A DNA stretch of 64,000 bases from Sphagnum magellanicum. Its lineage: Eukaryota > Streptophyta > Sphagnopsida > Sphagnales > Sphagnaceae. A model generated the notes under the pieces. That model was not told the origin of the DNA. It saw nothing but the letters and a program-made list of their open reading frames with translations, and made no database searches. Location: assembly GCA_021904315.1 (NCBI GenBank), contig CM038907.1, positions 20,529,223 through 20,593,222 of the forward strand. Direction: 5' to 3'. Below, in pieces: positions 33,457 through 45,821 of the stretch (position 1 is its first letter; each line of letters starts with the position of its first letter). Made by a program: the position numbers and the translations under genes.

Positions 33457-33519
33457 TGAGAAATTGTGAGATGAACTTATAAAAACCCTAATAAATTATT
33501 ATATTATATTATCTGTGTA

Positions 33520-33540
33520 CATATATATATATATATATAT
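33520..33540 (+). repeat. (TA)n microsatellite
   Basis: About ten at units between the two inverted-repeat elements. Confidence 0.9.
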
Positions 33541-33579
33541 TGAAGCAAACAAGGAAATCCTCATTGCAAAGAAGAAGAA

Positions 33580-34776
33580 CAAGGGGTGTGTCACACTGTG
33601 GCCTTGCCATTTACATTACAAAGTATCTTAAGGCAAAAGAAGAATTATGGAAATTCAAATATTTCACTATGCAACAATATAATCTTTGAAAAACCCCTCT
33701 AAAGGAAACCAAAATCCTTCAAGAGATCATAACTCTATTATAACTAATCTCAAGTTTCAACACAAGCCAAAATATCATCTTTCATATAAAAATCCTCATA
33801 TAAAAATAGACCTATAATTACCTAGGGGCCAAAATCCCTTAAAGCTACTATACTCAATATTGAATCTAAACACAATATCCTTGCCTTGGTAGGCGCAAGG
33901 CCAAACAAAACACAACCCACAGGGCCAGAACCAAGGGACAACACCCAAAGGGGGCCCCCGGGCAGCTCTTTGATAATGGATATATATTTTCAATGTCTTG
34001 ATAATAGATATGGAACCAATCCTTTCTAAAAAGGGGTTCCATTTGCCTACCACCAGACTACTTAAAGCCTAGCCTGGTATCAAGCTCTCTAATGAGGTGT
34101 TTTTTCTGGGGTCATTTATGTACAGGAGTAAAAATAATATTATTTTGTAAATTTGGCATTATACTAAACAATGAAGCTAGTTTGTTTTAGATTTTAGGCA
34201 AATGCTTTTCAAAAATTTCAACAATTACACCCAAAAATAAATAAATTAGTGCGTAATGAGGCTAGGTACTACAGTAATATGAAGACACTGTATTATCCAG
34301 TGGACAATTCAGGGATCTGAGCCACCAAACATACTATCTCAGTGTCAGGTCTTACATTTTGAAAGCTTCAATGCCTCTTCAATATTTTTGCCCTTCTTCA
34401 CTCTAAATTGTGAAGGGCACTTTTCTAGGTCAAGCTTCCAATGCGAATGGTAGGATCATCTGTTTGTTGGCTATTGTGTTTAGAATCCTTAGAGAGTAAG
34501 GTAGTAGCTTAAGGGATTTTGGCCCCTAGGTAATAATAATAGGTCTAGTATTTTTATATGAGGATTTTTGAAAGATGATATTTTTTTGTCTTGTGTTGAA
34601 ACTGGAGATTAGTTATAGAGTTATAATATCTTGAAGGATTTTGGTTTCCTTTAGAGGTTTTTTTTGAAGATTATGTTTTTGCATGGTGAAATATTTGAGT
34701 TTCCATAATTCTTCTTCTTTTGCCCTAAGATACTTTTAAATGTAAATGGCAAGGCCACAATGTGACACACCCCTTG
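33580..34776. mobile_element. 1.2-kb element with ~300-base inverted ends
   Basis: The left end (33580-33885) begins caaggggtgtgtcacactgt, and the right end (about 34466-34776) is its inverted copy, ending acacaccccttg. Both carry tatcttaaggcaaaagaaga, acacaagccaaaatatcatc, aaaaatagacctat and cctaggggccaaaatccc. The ~580-base interior has no coding sequence. The same terminal unit occurs singly at 42495, 61865 (partial) and 63368. Ends starting CA(A)GGGGTG recall hAT termini, but no 8-bp target duplication is visible, so the class is open. Confidence 0.7.
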
Positions 34777-35025
34777 TTTTCATAGGTGAAGAAGAAGCAC
34801 AAGGGATTTTCAAATTTAATGCCTGCTTGGCGGGTTTTTTTTTTTTTTTTTTCCCCTCCCCAATTATAGGCTGGAGCATCAATAGTGAGAAATTGAGAAT
34901 CCCAAGAGGAATTTAGGAATAAATGGTGACATGTTATTAAAAATGTCCTTTCAAAAATCTTGTTATAATTTTTATTTTATATATATTTTTGGAAGCACAA
35001 CAGCCAGGGTTTCTTTCAGGGATTT
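34777..35025. other. spacer, nothing recognised
   Basis: Contains a T20 run near 34830-34850; otherwise featureless. Confidence 0.4.
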
Positions 35026-35150
35026 GGTGATGTAGTCAAAGTGGAGATCATTCAAAAAATAATTTAGCCAAATTTGGCTACATACTAGATATGAAAGTAG
35101 AAAGAAAAAAGGAAACCTTGTATATTCTTGGCTACTTACTAGAACTTATC
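35026..35150 (+). repeat. copy of the 'tagccaaatttggcta' dispersed repeat
   Basis: Reads tgatgtagtcaaagtggag, atcattc, then tttagccaaatttggctaca, tactagatatgaaagtag and tcttggctacttactag. It is the clearest plus-strand copy together with the one at 44235. Confidence 0.65.
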
Positions 35151-38100
35151 ATTAAAATTTGGCAATTTGGATTTTTTATCCTTTGATCTAACAAATTTGG
35201 ACCATTTTTTCCCTGAATTTTTTTAAATTTTTAATACCGGTCAAAATCATAAATTTTCAGTTCAAAATTCACCAATAAAAGAAACCTTGACAACAACAGG
35301 CCCAACTCCACAAGCCATTGCCACCCCCAAATCAATCTCAGTGGCAAAGGGCCCTGCATGCTAGGGAACCCAAAACCTTTTTTGGAGTCCCATGGTCCCA
35401 GACAAGGCCTATAGCACCGCGTCATCGCCCTTGGGGTATCTTGTTATAATTTTGAATACAACAAGCAGCCAAGAATTGCCAAATTGCCAACTCCCACAAT
35501 GCCAAATCATCAACTCCATATCTCCAATGCTACATTGCCAACTTTCCAATTGACTTCATTTTGCAAGCTGGCAAAATGATTTTCAAATTTCTTTCATTAT
35601 TGGCTACCCAATGTGCAACTTTGTTGTTCAAATGTGTTTTTGTTCTTTTCTCTTTGGGGCAGGGCGAGGCAAGAAGGGGCTACAATTAGCAACCTATCTT
35701 TTTATGTGATGTATCAACCTAATTACTTGCTTGCATAGGCTACCTACCCAACTACCTAATGTACCTACATATTTAACTAGGCTACCTATCAACCTACTCA
35801 ATTAATTCACTAAGTAGCCTTGGTGGTAAGTAGATTTGAAGTACCTACCTATCTACGTAGGTACTTATCCACCAAGGTTAGCTAGTTACCTAGGATACGA
35901 GGTGAAAGCCTTATAAAATGAGCCAAGGATTGTGCTGATTTGGATAAAATCTTACACCTCAATGATTTTTTTAAATAACTACATAGAATGTATGTTTTGA
36001 AATGTGCTGAAATAATTGGAAATTTTCATATATTTTTAGTTTTATTTCAATGATAAAAAAAAATTGGTTTGTTTTATTGGAATCAAGTAAATAATAAACA
36101 ATGGATAGTTCAATGTTAATTAGGGGTTGACATTTTGAAAATCCTTTATTATACCATTAATCTTGAAATTTTATGGATGACCATGTATTGATGATTATGA
36201 GAACCTAATATAATAAAGAAACTTGAAAGGTAGATGCAAGTTACAGTGGATCAAAAGTAAGAAGAGTCCTAGTCCCAAAAGTGTATATAAATGAAGAAAT
36301 TAACATTACAATGGAAACAAACATTAGAAACAAATGTTGAATGGGCCCTATGTGGTGATTAATCAATTAATAAAGTCCATATGAAAGGCTGCCCGTTTAG
36401 AATTTTTTTTATTATACATTTTAGGGGGAAAAAAAAATCAATCCAACAAAAAATGACCAAAATTGGGACTTTTGAAAATAAGGCCCAAATTTGGTCATTC
36501 AAATATCCATGGTTATTTGTTGGTTAAAGTTTTTGATGTAAATTTTTTCAATCCATATTTTTTTTTGCATCATGTATCATATATTGAATAATTATATAAA
36601 ATATTGAAATAAAATCATAACAAAAAATGCATTTGAATGCTAATGTAAAACCCATATTATAGTACATATGTCAATTTTAAAAGTTCATTACTATATGATT
36701 GGTGTATGTTTATTGAATTTCACCCCTTAATAAATTTTTTTATTCAAGTTGGCAATTTTAATCCATAAATATTTTTGTCAAATTGATGATTTTACAATGC
36801 GTTTGTGACATTTGAATAGAATACACTTTGCAAAAAGTTCATGAAGATGCAAAAAGTGAGCCATTGTAACTTGCATCTAACATGAATGTATATGTTTTAA
36901 TATGGTAATGCATTATAATTTTTTTAAATATATGAACATTTTTTCATCATTTGTTGGGTGTTTTATTATGTTTAGATGATTATGTCTTGGTTACAGTAAG
37001 TAGACTAGGATAAATCGATTTGGAATTGATTCCAATGTGAATATGGTTTCAAATATTTAGATGTTTGGAACGTGATAAGATCTTGAGTGTGGTGTTTCAA
37101 TTCAATTTTTTGGATTTGAAATCACACCGTTATGTTATGTTGTGTTGTGCTTGTTTTGCAAGAGTTTCTGCAAGTTTGTTTTCAATTTGCAAGGGATCAA
37201 TTGTACTTCTTTGTGCTAGGTGAATAATATTTTGAATTCAAAAATTTGAGTATAGTTTGAAATTGCTAAAGCTAGATTCATTATGTGGCATTAGTTTTGT
37301 TTGTGTTTTTCACAAGGTATGTCATGGATGTGGTTGCTAGTCATTGGTAGTTTGTATTTTGTTCTAGTTAGTTACAATGGTTGACTCGTAAAATTTTGAA
37401 ACAACAAGAATTAGTTAAATAGTTGGTCTTTATGCAAACTAATTGAAGTGTAAAAAAACTTATGGTTTTAAAATTTTATTGTATGCACGATGTGGTATGA
37501 TTGTAATGAGTTGAGTTTTACTATGTATGTCATGTGGTGTGGGTGTGTTTTAGGGTGTTTCTTGCATAGTTGTGTTTTGCAATTGGGTAAAAATTGTAAC
37601 TACAAGGTTATTATTTGCTTCACTTGGTGGTTTTGGTGATTTTGAGTTTGTTGGCAAAAAACTCACTAAGGAGTTGAACCTTACCAAGGGCTTGTGTAAT
37701 CTAGAATGTTGAGGGAAAAAAAAGAAAAGGAAGAGAAAGCCCCTACCATTTTGCATAGAAGTGCCTCCTTTCTTTTTGTGGTTTGTTTGGTTATAGCAAC
37801 AAGGAGGGAATTTTTAAAAATTTCAATAGCACAACCAATCCTTTCTTTGTCACCTTCATTATGTAGCAACAACATTGTTATCTTCGTCCTCTTCCTTCCC
37901 AAGAATGGCAATGCAATGCAATAATAAGAGTTATTTTGATAAAAATTTCAAACTCTTACCTTTAAACGGTGTTGTTGTCAAATGAACACAAAGCAAAAAC
38001 CAAGAAAAACATGTGGGGGAAAAGGAGCTTGGTGGTGGCAATAAACTCTCCAAGGGGCTTCAAACTCCTCCTTGAACCTACCAAGTGTGGGCACAAACTA

Positions 38101-39599
38101 AAGTTTGAATGTTTTGGGCCAAGTTAGGATAATACTATAAAAGGGGTTCAATTTAAAACTCCTTAACAAGATCCAAAATAAGGGGCAAAAACAAGTCCAA
38201 TTTGGGCCTCCCCTTTCCTCCATTTTATTTTTGTTAAGAATTTCAAGGTTTTTAAAATTTTAAATTTCTTGAATCGAAGTGGAGGGTTTTTTACCCACAA
38301 TTTGGATGCAAGGATTTTTCATCCATAATTTAATTTAAATAAAATGTAGTTAGTAGACAAATAGGGGTGTAGCGACCAAATAGGGATTTAAAAAAAATTA
38401 AATTGGACGTTTTGGTCTTGCAACTAAACATGTGCAGTATGGAATATTATTATCATGCACCAAACTTTGGCATTGCATCTTTTAATATTTTTGTAAACTC
38501 CTAGTTTTGTGAAAAAAATTCAATTCCATCAATTTCCAAAAATAACTAAAGTAAGGTTATTTTTTCATAATTTAAGTTGGAATTCAATCAATATGCAAGA
38601 TCTAAACACAACCATTCGTTTGTCCATGTTTAAATGGTTTACAAACTTGAACAAATTCCCAAGGGTACACAACCCATAGTACGCAAATTTCTAGCATTTC
38701 TAACAAATAAATTGTTATCTAACATTCATTAATTTGCTACACTACAAGGTGTATTGTCACCTATAAATATATTGTAGGCTAGTAAAAAGTTTCTACTTTA
38801 AATCTTTGAACTTTTCAAGTTTCAAATTCTTAGTCTTTGTAAATTGCATCAAACTTTTGTATTTGGTGTCACTAATTATGAAGTTAAAATGGGAGCCATT
38901 AACATTTTGTTATGTGGAAGCTTGCCTAATTTTGTTAGCATTGCCTTTCATCCTTGCTTACTAGTGCCAAACAAAAACAACTACTTAGTTAGTATAACTT
39001 GCAATGTCTTGAAAATGGATGATTTATTTGAAAATTGTGTATGGTTTTCTTTATTTAATCTCATTGGCCAAGATCATTCTAGTTAGTAATTTTTTGATTT
39101 GTCATTTGCAAATCATGGCAAAGGTCGGTGATTGTGCTTTTAATAACTTTAATGTGGGTGCGAAGGGAAATGTTCAAAAATAGGAAATTTTATTTGGCAA
39201 AAGGGTTATCAACATTGGAAAGATATGTAAATTAGAGCAAAGACAAGACATTCAACACATGTACAACAAGAAAAAAATAAGGATCTAAATTAACAATTGT
39301 TTCCTTCTTGGAAAAGAGGTCAAAAAATTCCAATTTTGTTGTTCATGTTTCATAATATGTTAGTCAAAGTTTATCTATACCAAAGTTTTGTTATGTCTAT
39401 GTTCTAAGTTTTGTATTAAAATCAAAATTATTCAAAACATTGTGGGTTTAGTTAATGGCAATATGTTGAACTGTTCAATTTTAGATGAAGTCAACTTGTG
39501 TATCATGTATGTTTTAACATGTCACAAATGCTTATGCTATGGAGTTCATTCATATGAATGTTCATCTATGAATTGTAATGAATTTGTACCTAGCTAGAT
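35151..39599. other. gene-free AT-rich DNA
   Basis: No coding-like frame could be supported in these 4.4 kb. A CTA/TAG-rich patch lies at 35700-35900. The frames at 37681-37924 and 38844-39086 have no recognisable features. Composition suggests old, decayed repeats. Confidence 0.5.
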
Positions 39600-40275
39600 T
39601 AATTTAGTTTCAGTTCACTCTTAATTAAATTTTAATTAAAATTTAATTCATTTCCAATTCACTTCTAATTAATTTTTAATTCATTTTAAATTCACTTCCA
39701 GTTAAGTCCTAGTTCATTTCTAGTTCAATTTTAATTCACTTTTAATTCACTTCCAATTAATTCTTAATTAAATCCTAGTTCATTTTAGTTCATTTCTAGT
39801 TAACTTTTAATTCACTTCCAACTAATTCTTAATTAAATCCCAGTTCATTTTTAGTTAACTTTTAATTCACTTCCAGTTAAATCCTAGTTCATTTTTAGTT
39901 CATTTCTCGTTAACTTTTAATTCATTTCCAGTTAATTTTTAGTTAAATCCTAATTCATTTTTAGTTAATTTTTAATTCATTTCGAGTTAATTCTTAGTTA
40001 AATCCTAGTTCATTTTTAGTTCATTTCTAGTTAATTTTTAATTCATTTCCAGATAATTCTTAGTTAAATCCTAGTTAATTTTTAGTTAACTTTTAATTCA
40101 TTTCCAGTTAAATCTTAGTTCATTTCTAGTTAACTTTTAATTCATTTCCAATTAATTCTTAGTTAAATCCTAGTTCATTTTTAGTTAACTTTTAATTCAC
40201 TTTTAATTCACTTCCAGTTAATTCTTAGTTAATTTTTTGATATTTTAAAGTTCACTTTTAGTTGAATTTTAATTC
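39600..40275 (+). repeat. degenerate short-unit array (TTAATTCACTTCCAGTTAA-like)
   Basis: Some 670 bases are built almost entirely from 10-13-base words: tttaattcac, ttccagttaa, ttcttagtta, aatcctagtt, catttttagt and taactttt. They recur in a loosely fixed order that gives a higher-order period of roughly 70-75 bases. G is very scarce. The array ends abruptly near 40275. Confidence 0.85.
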
Positions 40276-42494
40276 ACTCATAGTTCACACATGGGTGGAC
40301 ATGGGTCACACATTAGTGCATATGGGTGAACATGAATTATGCTTTGAGCTAGGTGCTCAATGGGTATAAATAGAAATGGAATTTCCCATTACCTTCAATT
40401 TGTTCAACATTAATTTTGGGTATATTTTCTTGTCACAACCTTGTTCTATTCTTATTTCCTTCTTGCAATAAAATCATATTGGATTCTTGTCTTGCACATG
40501 TTATGTTATGTTATGTTATGTTTTTATTTTTATTTTTTTGTGATCTAGATTTAGAATTAGGCCTACCCTTGTTCTTTTATTAATTTAAAAAATCCTATAA
40601 ACTTGGTGGTTTTCGTGCCCATGACACAACCATGGCAAATTGTTTCTATGTAATAGTATAATCCTTGGCTTCTAGAGGTCTCTTGTTGTGCTTAAGCAAA
40701 TGGCTTTAGTTGTCACAATATGTCCTCAAGTAGTTGATGGACCTTTGTTAGTTATTTCTTTACATAATCAATTGTTTCACAATTTGTACCATAAATTTCA
40801 TAGTGTGTGCTTAAGGTACTCAAATATTCTAATTGCTCCATCACCCGCATATGGTTCTTTTGCTTCTCAACCACCTTGAGTTGTGATTTGAATTAACCCT
40901 ATTGCAATTGTCATCATCCATTAGGTCTTTATGATGTTCTTCAACATCCATTATCTTTGAACTAGCAAGTTCAATTAGAACAAATTGCACATGTTCATTT
41001 TCACATGCATGCCTTTATGTTAATGTAGTGTACATGTAGATGTTCTTCATCTACAAGAACAACCCAATATAAACGTACCACTTCATCTTCCAAACTAAAA
41101 CATATAACATGGCCAATACATAAAATGTTTTTGGCTCTTGAAAGTGTTGATTGACAACGAGCAATTTGCTTTTGTGACTCAAGTTGCTTTGTTGCAAATG
41201 AATGAAACTAACTTCCATATGAGGTCACATCTTTTTTCAATTCAAGTTCATTTGAACCTCCAAATGGTTAAATAATTTATTTTCATGTGGCACATCCATC
41301 TCTTCACCTCTTGTGTGTTGGGTCATCTCTTCACCTCTAGTGTGTTGGGTCACCTCTTCAACCTCTTAAATGTTTTGGCTCATCATGCAAGTCTCTTGCA
41401 CCACTTTGTCCCTAGATTTTTCAAATTCAAAACCTCTTCCTTCGCCTACACTCTCTTTATCCTTGCCAAAAATTAATTCCCCCAACTTGTCACTACAACT
41501 TCCATCATTGTTTCTACCCTTCACATTCCTCTCCATGTTTCACAATTTTTCGGCTAATGGAGCAAAAGTTGTTGAACTTCAAGTTAACATTACAAAATTA
41601 AACTTTTCAACTAATCACTACCTTTTAATGTGATGTGAAAAAATGTAATGTTTTAGGAAATTCATTAGGAATCTCTCATTGGCCATCCTATTTGTCCTTT
41701 CACATCCCAAACCTTAACACTTGGGACAATGACATTTGAGTTCACACTTGAACCAATAATATTTTTTCACAATTAATTTAAAAGAATCATACCCCCTTAG
41801 AGCTTTGCAGAGGGTTTTTTCAAAAAGTTGTATCCCTTGGAGCCTTTGAAGATCATCCCATTTGGGCCAACTTGTTTATTATGAATTGAGACATTTTATT
41901 GTGATTGTGTTTTACATATGTAGGGTCTCATAGACCTATCCAAATTACCAGGCCACAAATTTCAGCAATACCCCCAATTATAAAATCATTGGCAAAAAGT
42001 TTGCTGTTAAATAGAATAGGAAAGTGCCATCCTTGCATGGGGTCCATTTTTCAGGTAATGTACATGTCCTTGGGCCTTACTGCACAAGAAGGCCTTTCTT
42101 GGCAGAAAGTCCTGGCAAAATTTCGGAACAAAATAGGTCAGAAACAAAATGAGGCACAGTACAAAACTACAAACAGTCTGATTCATGTTGTGGGTATGCA
42201 GATCGGCGCCTTATGGCAAGTTCAAACCAGCAACAGTTAATATAGGAAATGTTCTGTGAAGCTCCCCTGAAAATGAACTCTTAATTCACAATAACACTTG
42301 ATGTACATTCCTCAAAATGTGCAACCAAATGGAAAACCCCATGGTTCCCTATAAGTCGTCTTTCTCTTCCCCTCTCCCCAGGTTACAGGCACAACAAACA
42401 ATTAAGTGTCATCCTTGTGATAAGAATGCCCCTCCTCTGTAGCAACAAACTATATACATATAATGCATAGTAACCCCCATCTAACAAATGAAAA
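40276..42494. other. gene-free region next to the array
   Basis: Just after the array, gtataaatag (near 40357) and caataaaat (near 40467) sit about 110 bases apart, as in a promoter/poly(A) module or an LTR, but no matching second copy was found. A less AT-rich patch at 41900-42240 holds a 111-codon frame with no recognisable product. A 25-base unit (tcttcacctctagtgtgttg) occurs twice at 41300-41350. Confidence 0.4.
41300..41369 (+). repeat. short tandem repeat, 25-base unit
   Basis: ctcttcacctcttgtgtgtt gggtcat is repeated once almost exactly, followed by a partial third copy. Confidence 0.7.
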
Positions 42495-42805
42495 CAAGGG
42501 TTGTGTCGCACTGTGGCCTTGGCATTTACATTAACACGTATCTTAAGGCAAAAGAAGAATTCTGAAAACTCAAATATTTCACCATGCAAAAACATAATCT
42601 TCAAAAAGTCCTCTAAAAAAAAGCCAAAATCCTTCAAGATATTATAACACTATAACTAATCTGAAGTTTCAATGCAAGCCCAAATATCATCTTTCAAAAA
42701 TCCTCATATAAAAATAGACCTATTAAGTAGGGGCCAAATTCCTTTAAGTTACTATACTTTATAATGAATCTAAACACAATATCCTTGCCTACCAAGGCAA
42801 GGCCA
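42495..42805 (+). repeat. solo copy of the inverted-end unit of the 33.6-34.8 kb element
   Basis: Starts caagggttgtgtcgcactgt, runs through tatcttaaggcaaaagaaga and aaaatagacctatta, and ends near ccttgcctaccaaggcaagg. Same orientation as the left end at 33580. Confidence 0.7.
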
Positions 42806-42842
42806 ATAAAATCTAAAGCTTTAGGGAAAAGCCACAAGAAGA

Positions 42843-42862
42843 GTGTGTGTGTGTGTGTGTGT
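42843..42862 (+). repeat. (GT)n microsatellite
   Basis: About ten gt units; the minus-strand open frame here is an artefact of the repeat. Confidence 0.9.
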
Positions 42863-43140
42863 ATGTATTTTTTTTTCATATATAAATGCAAATATTTTCT
42901 GATGTAACATTTAGCAATCATCCCAAAAAAGATTTAGCATTGACTGGTGATTGATTGTATAATTACTGGTTGTACAAAAGTGTGCAAACTCTGGTGAACT
43001 AGGTATTACAAAAATTGCCCCAATTTTATAAACTGTGTTAAAATGTGGTGAAGTTTTTCTTCAAAAAAACATTCCTCAACAATGTGGATTTTTTTTCTAA
43101 AGAAACAGGGAATTAGTGACAACATATTCCTTTTTAACTT

Positions 43141-44072
43141 TTAAGGTTGCAATTTTGCAACAAAATTCGCTTTAGGAAACCAAAGAGAAACAAAAACAAA
43201 ATAAAATCCACGCACAGGACTAGAGACAGAGAAGCGAGAGAGAAGGGAAACACCAGACTTCTTGTTGTCCGACAGATTACAAATCCTCTGCATGAACACT
43301 GGCCATGAGAAGATCAACCCAAAAACAAAAGAAACACCACACAACAACAACCAAATCCATAAGCAGGGCCTCAAAACATGGCAATACCAACAAAGTCCAT
43401 GAACAGGACGAGAGAGAGAGAGAGAGAGAGAAACGTGCCTTTGTATTCTTGTCAGGCAGATAACAAGTCCACTGCCCTTTTGATCCGAGCAAGCATCCAT
43501 CAAAAGATCATCTTCGTTGTTGTCATCCTCATCATTATCGCCACGGTGAGATGATCTTCTAGGGACTGAAATAGAGGAACAGATCTTTAGATGAGAATTG
43601 AGGATATCTTCTGATCTTATGAATCTGTATTCTGATCCACTTTCAAGTTTGTCTCCCACACAATCAAGCAAAATTCCTTCCACAATAAAGGAATGCAGAA
43701 AATGATTTAAAAAATAGGAATCTGAGGCTCCACTATTTACTCACAATCAAAGTTTGTGCTCCCCACCCACACAGTGCAGTGCACAGTGCACAGTGCACAC
43801 ACACACAAGAAGAGATCTCCCTTCTTCCATAAAACCAAAGCATTAAAGGAATGTACTGAGAGGAATCCGACCAGCAAATCTTCTGCCAACAACTCATGCA
43901 ACGTACGTAAGTCTCTCTGACGACGACGACGACGACGAAATTTAGGTCGCACAGAAAGGGAAGAATCCAAACAGGAATTTCCCCAGACCTTAATGAGCGG
44001 TTGGGTGGGGGCCTTGCAGCGGGGCGGGGAAGAAGGGCGCAATGGGCGAGCGGAGTTGAGTCCCGTTCTCAT
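43141..44072 (-). other. possible transcribed unit of unknown function (-)
   Basis: Two minus-strand frames show higher complexity than the surroundings. One (44072-43737, from an ATG) contains RRRRRRQRDLRTLHELLAED. The other (from about 43683 to 43430) contains GILLDCVGDKLESGSEYRF and an acidic run DNDEDDNNEDDLL. Candidate donor gtgagt at 43742 lies between them, but the joined phase does not give a clean frame, and the 3' part dissolves into a (CT)n tract. It could be a leader plus exon of a gene divergent from the one at 44840, or a relic. I do not recognise the product. Confidence 0.25.
43410..43431 (+). repeat. (GA)n microsatellite
   Basis: Eleven ga units inside the minus-strand unit at 43141-44072. 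Confidence 0.9.
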
Positions 44073-44099
44073 TGATCCAGTAACTGACGTTCTTCACAG

Positions 44100-44200
44100 G
44101 CCAAGATCCGAATCTAACCAATCATGGCTCAGCAGTTCTTGTCCCAAACCCGGTCATTTCCAACGTGTCCCACACGTGCCATCCGCGTACGGCCGTGCTG
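44100..44200. promoter_or_regulatory. shared upstream region with CCAAT and G-box
   Basis: This GC-richer segment between divergent units carries accaatca (near 44117) and cccacacgtgcc, holding a perfect CACGTG G-box (44173-44178). Such elements are common in plant promoters bound by bZIP/bHLH factors. Which gene they serve is inference. Confidence 0.3.
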
Positions 44201-44230
44201 AAGGACAATACTGTTTTTCGGGGTCAATTT

Positions 44231-44345
44231 TGTGATGTAACCAAAGTGGCGATCATCCATTGGAAGATTTAGCCAAATTTGGTTACAATCTAAATATGAA
44301 ATAAAATCCTTCTATATTTGTGGCTAGCAACTTGAAGCCTGTACA
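44231..44345 (+). repeat. copy of the 'tagccaaatttggcta' dispersed repeat
   Basis: Reads tgatgtaaccaaagtggcga tcatcc, then atttagccaaatttggttac, aatctaaatatgaaat and tatttgtggctagcaact. It lies about 600 bases upstream of the small membrane-protein start codon. Confidence 0.65.
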
Positions 44346-44839
44346 GAAATCTGGAATTAAAAAATAATAATTAATCGAATTATTGGCAATTGGAAATCTC
44401 AAAAACCACGTGGATTCTAGCACTTTTAATTTTTAATTTGGCTTTTTGGCTATATGTAGCCAGCCCCAAAAAAAGGCTGCTGCACGACGAACCGACACTT
44501 TTTCTAGGGTTTGCTCCGTTCGTGAAGAATGTGTGAAGAAGGACGGACTTTGTGCACAACAACAGCCCTTGTTGTTGAGGCGCGATTTGTTCGCGAAGAA
44601 GATTCTTTTGCTTGTTGCTGTCCTTGATAAGCATTGCATCGAGAAAGAGTAACTGCTGAGGAGTTTGAAGAGAAGGAGAGGAAACTCACACTCAACCTCA
44701 TTTCTTGTTTTGGTTTATCTTCGGGGTGAAGAACAGAAGTTTGGGGAGAAAGAAAAGGTGGTGTTTCAGGACGAGAGAGTGTTGCACAGAGAGAGGACGT
44801 GGGGGAGGGAAAAGGGAAAACAAAACCAGGGGGGCTCAA

Positions 44840-45296
44840 ATGCCTCGACGGCAGCGTGAGCCTCCGGCATCTTTGGTGACTAGGGTTGTTGATTGGGTGT
44901 TCACTATGTTGCGCAACGCCGAGTTCGAGATCCTCTTCTTTCTCTTCTTCGTCATCGCTTTCCTTCTGTTCAAGGACTTGGTATGGTGGCTGTATTGTTT
45001 ATCACTCTCGAGTCTGCCTTCGTTACCTATCTATGGAACTTTTGTTGTTTTCCTGCTCGATAATAGCATAGTCCTGGTTCTGCGTCCAATTTGTTCCGGC
45101 CTCTTGTCACTGGTATTTGGCGGTATATTACGATGATGATGATTATGATGACGAGGAGGAGGGTGGTTGAGAGATGGTTTGAACTGCTGAGAGAATCCTT
45201 GATAAATTTTTTTGTTGGCTGTGGCAGACGGCACGGCCGGAGTATAATCAGATTTTATCCAAGAAAGGTCAAGAGGGATATAGCGGACTCTTCTGA
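44840..45296 (+). CDS. small conserved single-TM plant protein (69 aa)
   Basis: Exons 44840-44980 and 45228-45296 join at GACTTG|gtatgg and gtggcag|ACGGCA. The product starts MPRRQREPPASLVTRVVDW, has one membrane segment around residues 28-44 (FEILFFLFFVIAFLLF), then KDL-TARPEYNQILSKKGQ and ends GYSGLF. I recall a family of ~70-residue embryophyte membrane proteins with the same AEFEILFFLFFVIAF..FKDLT.RPEYNQIL core; their function is not known to me. The frame has no lesion. The long frame at 45091-45390 overlaps exon 2 in another register. A spliced 3' continuation is likely (donor at 45387). Confidence 0.85.
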
Positions 45297-45386
45297 CCGA
45301 TGGCTTTTAGATGTTTACGAACTCGATCCCGTCAGGCTTCCTTTGGATGCTGTACAGCAGTGGGCGAGGCAACTGAACATGATAAG
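45297..45386 (+). other. spliced 3' UTR part of the small membrane-protein gene
   Basis: After the stop, sequence runs to a good donor ATAAG|gtaagc (45387). It stays open in another register (WLLDVYELDPVRLPLDAVQQ), which may be chance. Confidence 0.4.
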
Positions 45387-45566
45387 GTAAGCCGTTTGCA
45401 GGTATCCTGATCAGGTTTTTCTTGATCAAAATTTTATATCCAAATCTTTCCTTGCTTTCTTCATTGCTTAGTAAAAAAATTTATGAAAAAAAACTGGCTA
45501 CCAAACAATGTGGTTTCTTAAGCTCTCTTTGACTATGCAACATGGATTAGCAAACCCTAAAGCCTT

Positions 45567-45567
<1 letters not shown>

Positions 45568-45598
<31 letters not shown>
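45568..45598 (+). repeat. (CT)n microsatellite
   Basis: About fifteen ct units in the intron-like stretch between 45387 and 45760. Confidence 0.9.
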
Positions 45599-45603
<5 letters not shown>

Positions 45604-45760
45604 TCAGAAGTTATGTGGAAAGAAATGCAACGTTTTTAGCTGTCTATGATACCAAAAGCTTGCCCGTGCAACAACGTATTTTGACTTACTAGAAACGAAG
45701 CAGACAAGTAAAGTCCATTTGTAGGAGTTCCAATGTGGTTTGTTGGTTTGTGTGTTGCAG

Positions 45761-45821
45761 TGCGGGGCAGGAGCAAGCCTTTGGAGATGTCGGGCAGGGG
45801 AAAGTATGTGACTCTCTTGAG
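45761..45821 (+). other. exon-like segment downstream of the small membrane-protein gene
   Basis: It is bounded by a strong acceptor (tgtgtgttgcag|TGCGG) and a donor (TTGAG|gtacta). If spliced to the donor at 45387, the register of WLLDVYELDPVRLP continues as AGQEQAFGDVGQGKVCDSLE. No further exon was located. It may be a 3' UTR exon or part of an unrecognised reading frame. Confidence 0.3.

Noticed and set aside
40350-40480. Possible solo LTR (TATA plus AATAAA spacing)
   Set aside because: No TG..CA borders, target duplication or second copy could be seen.
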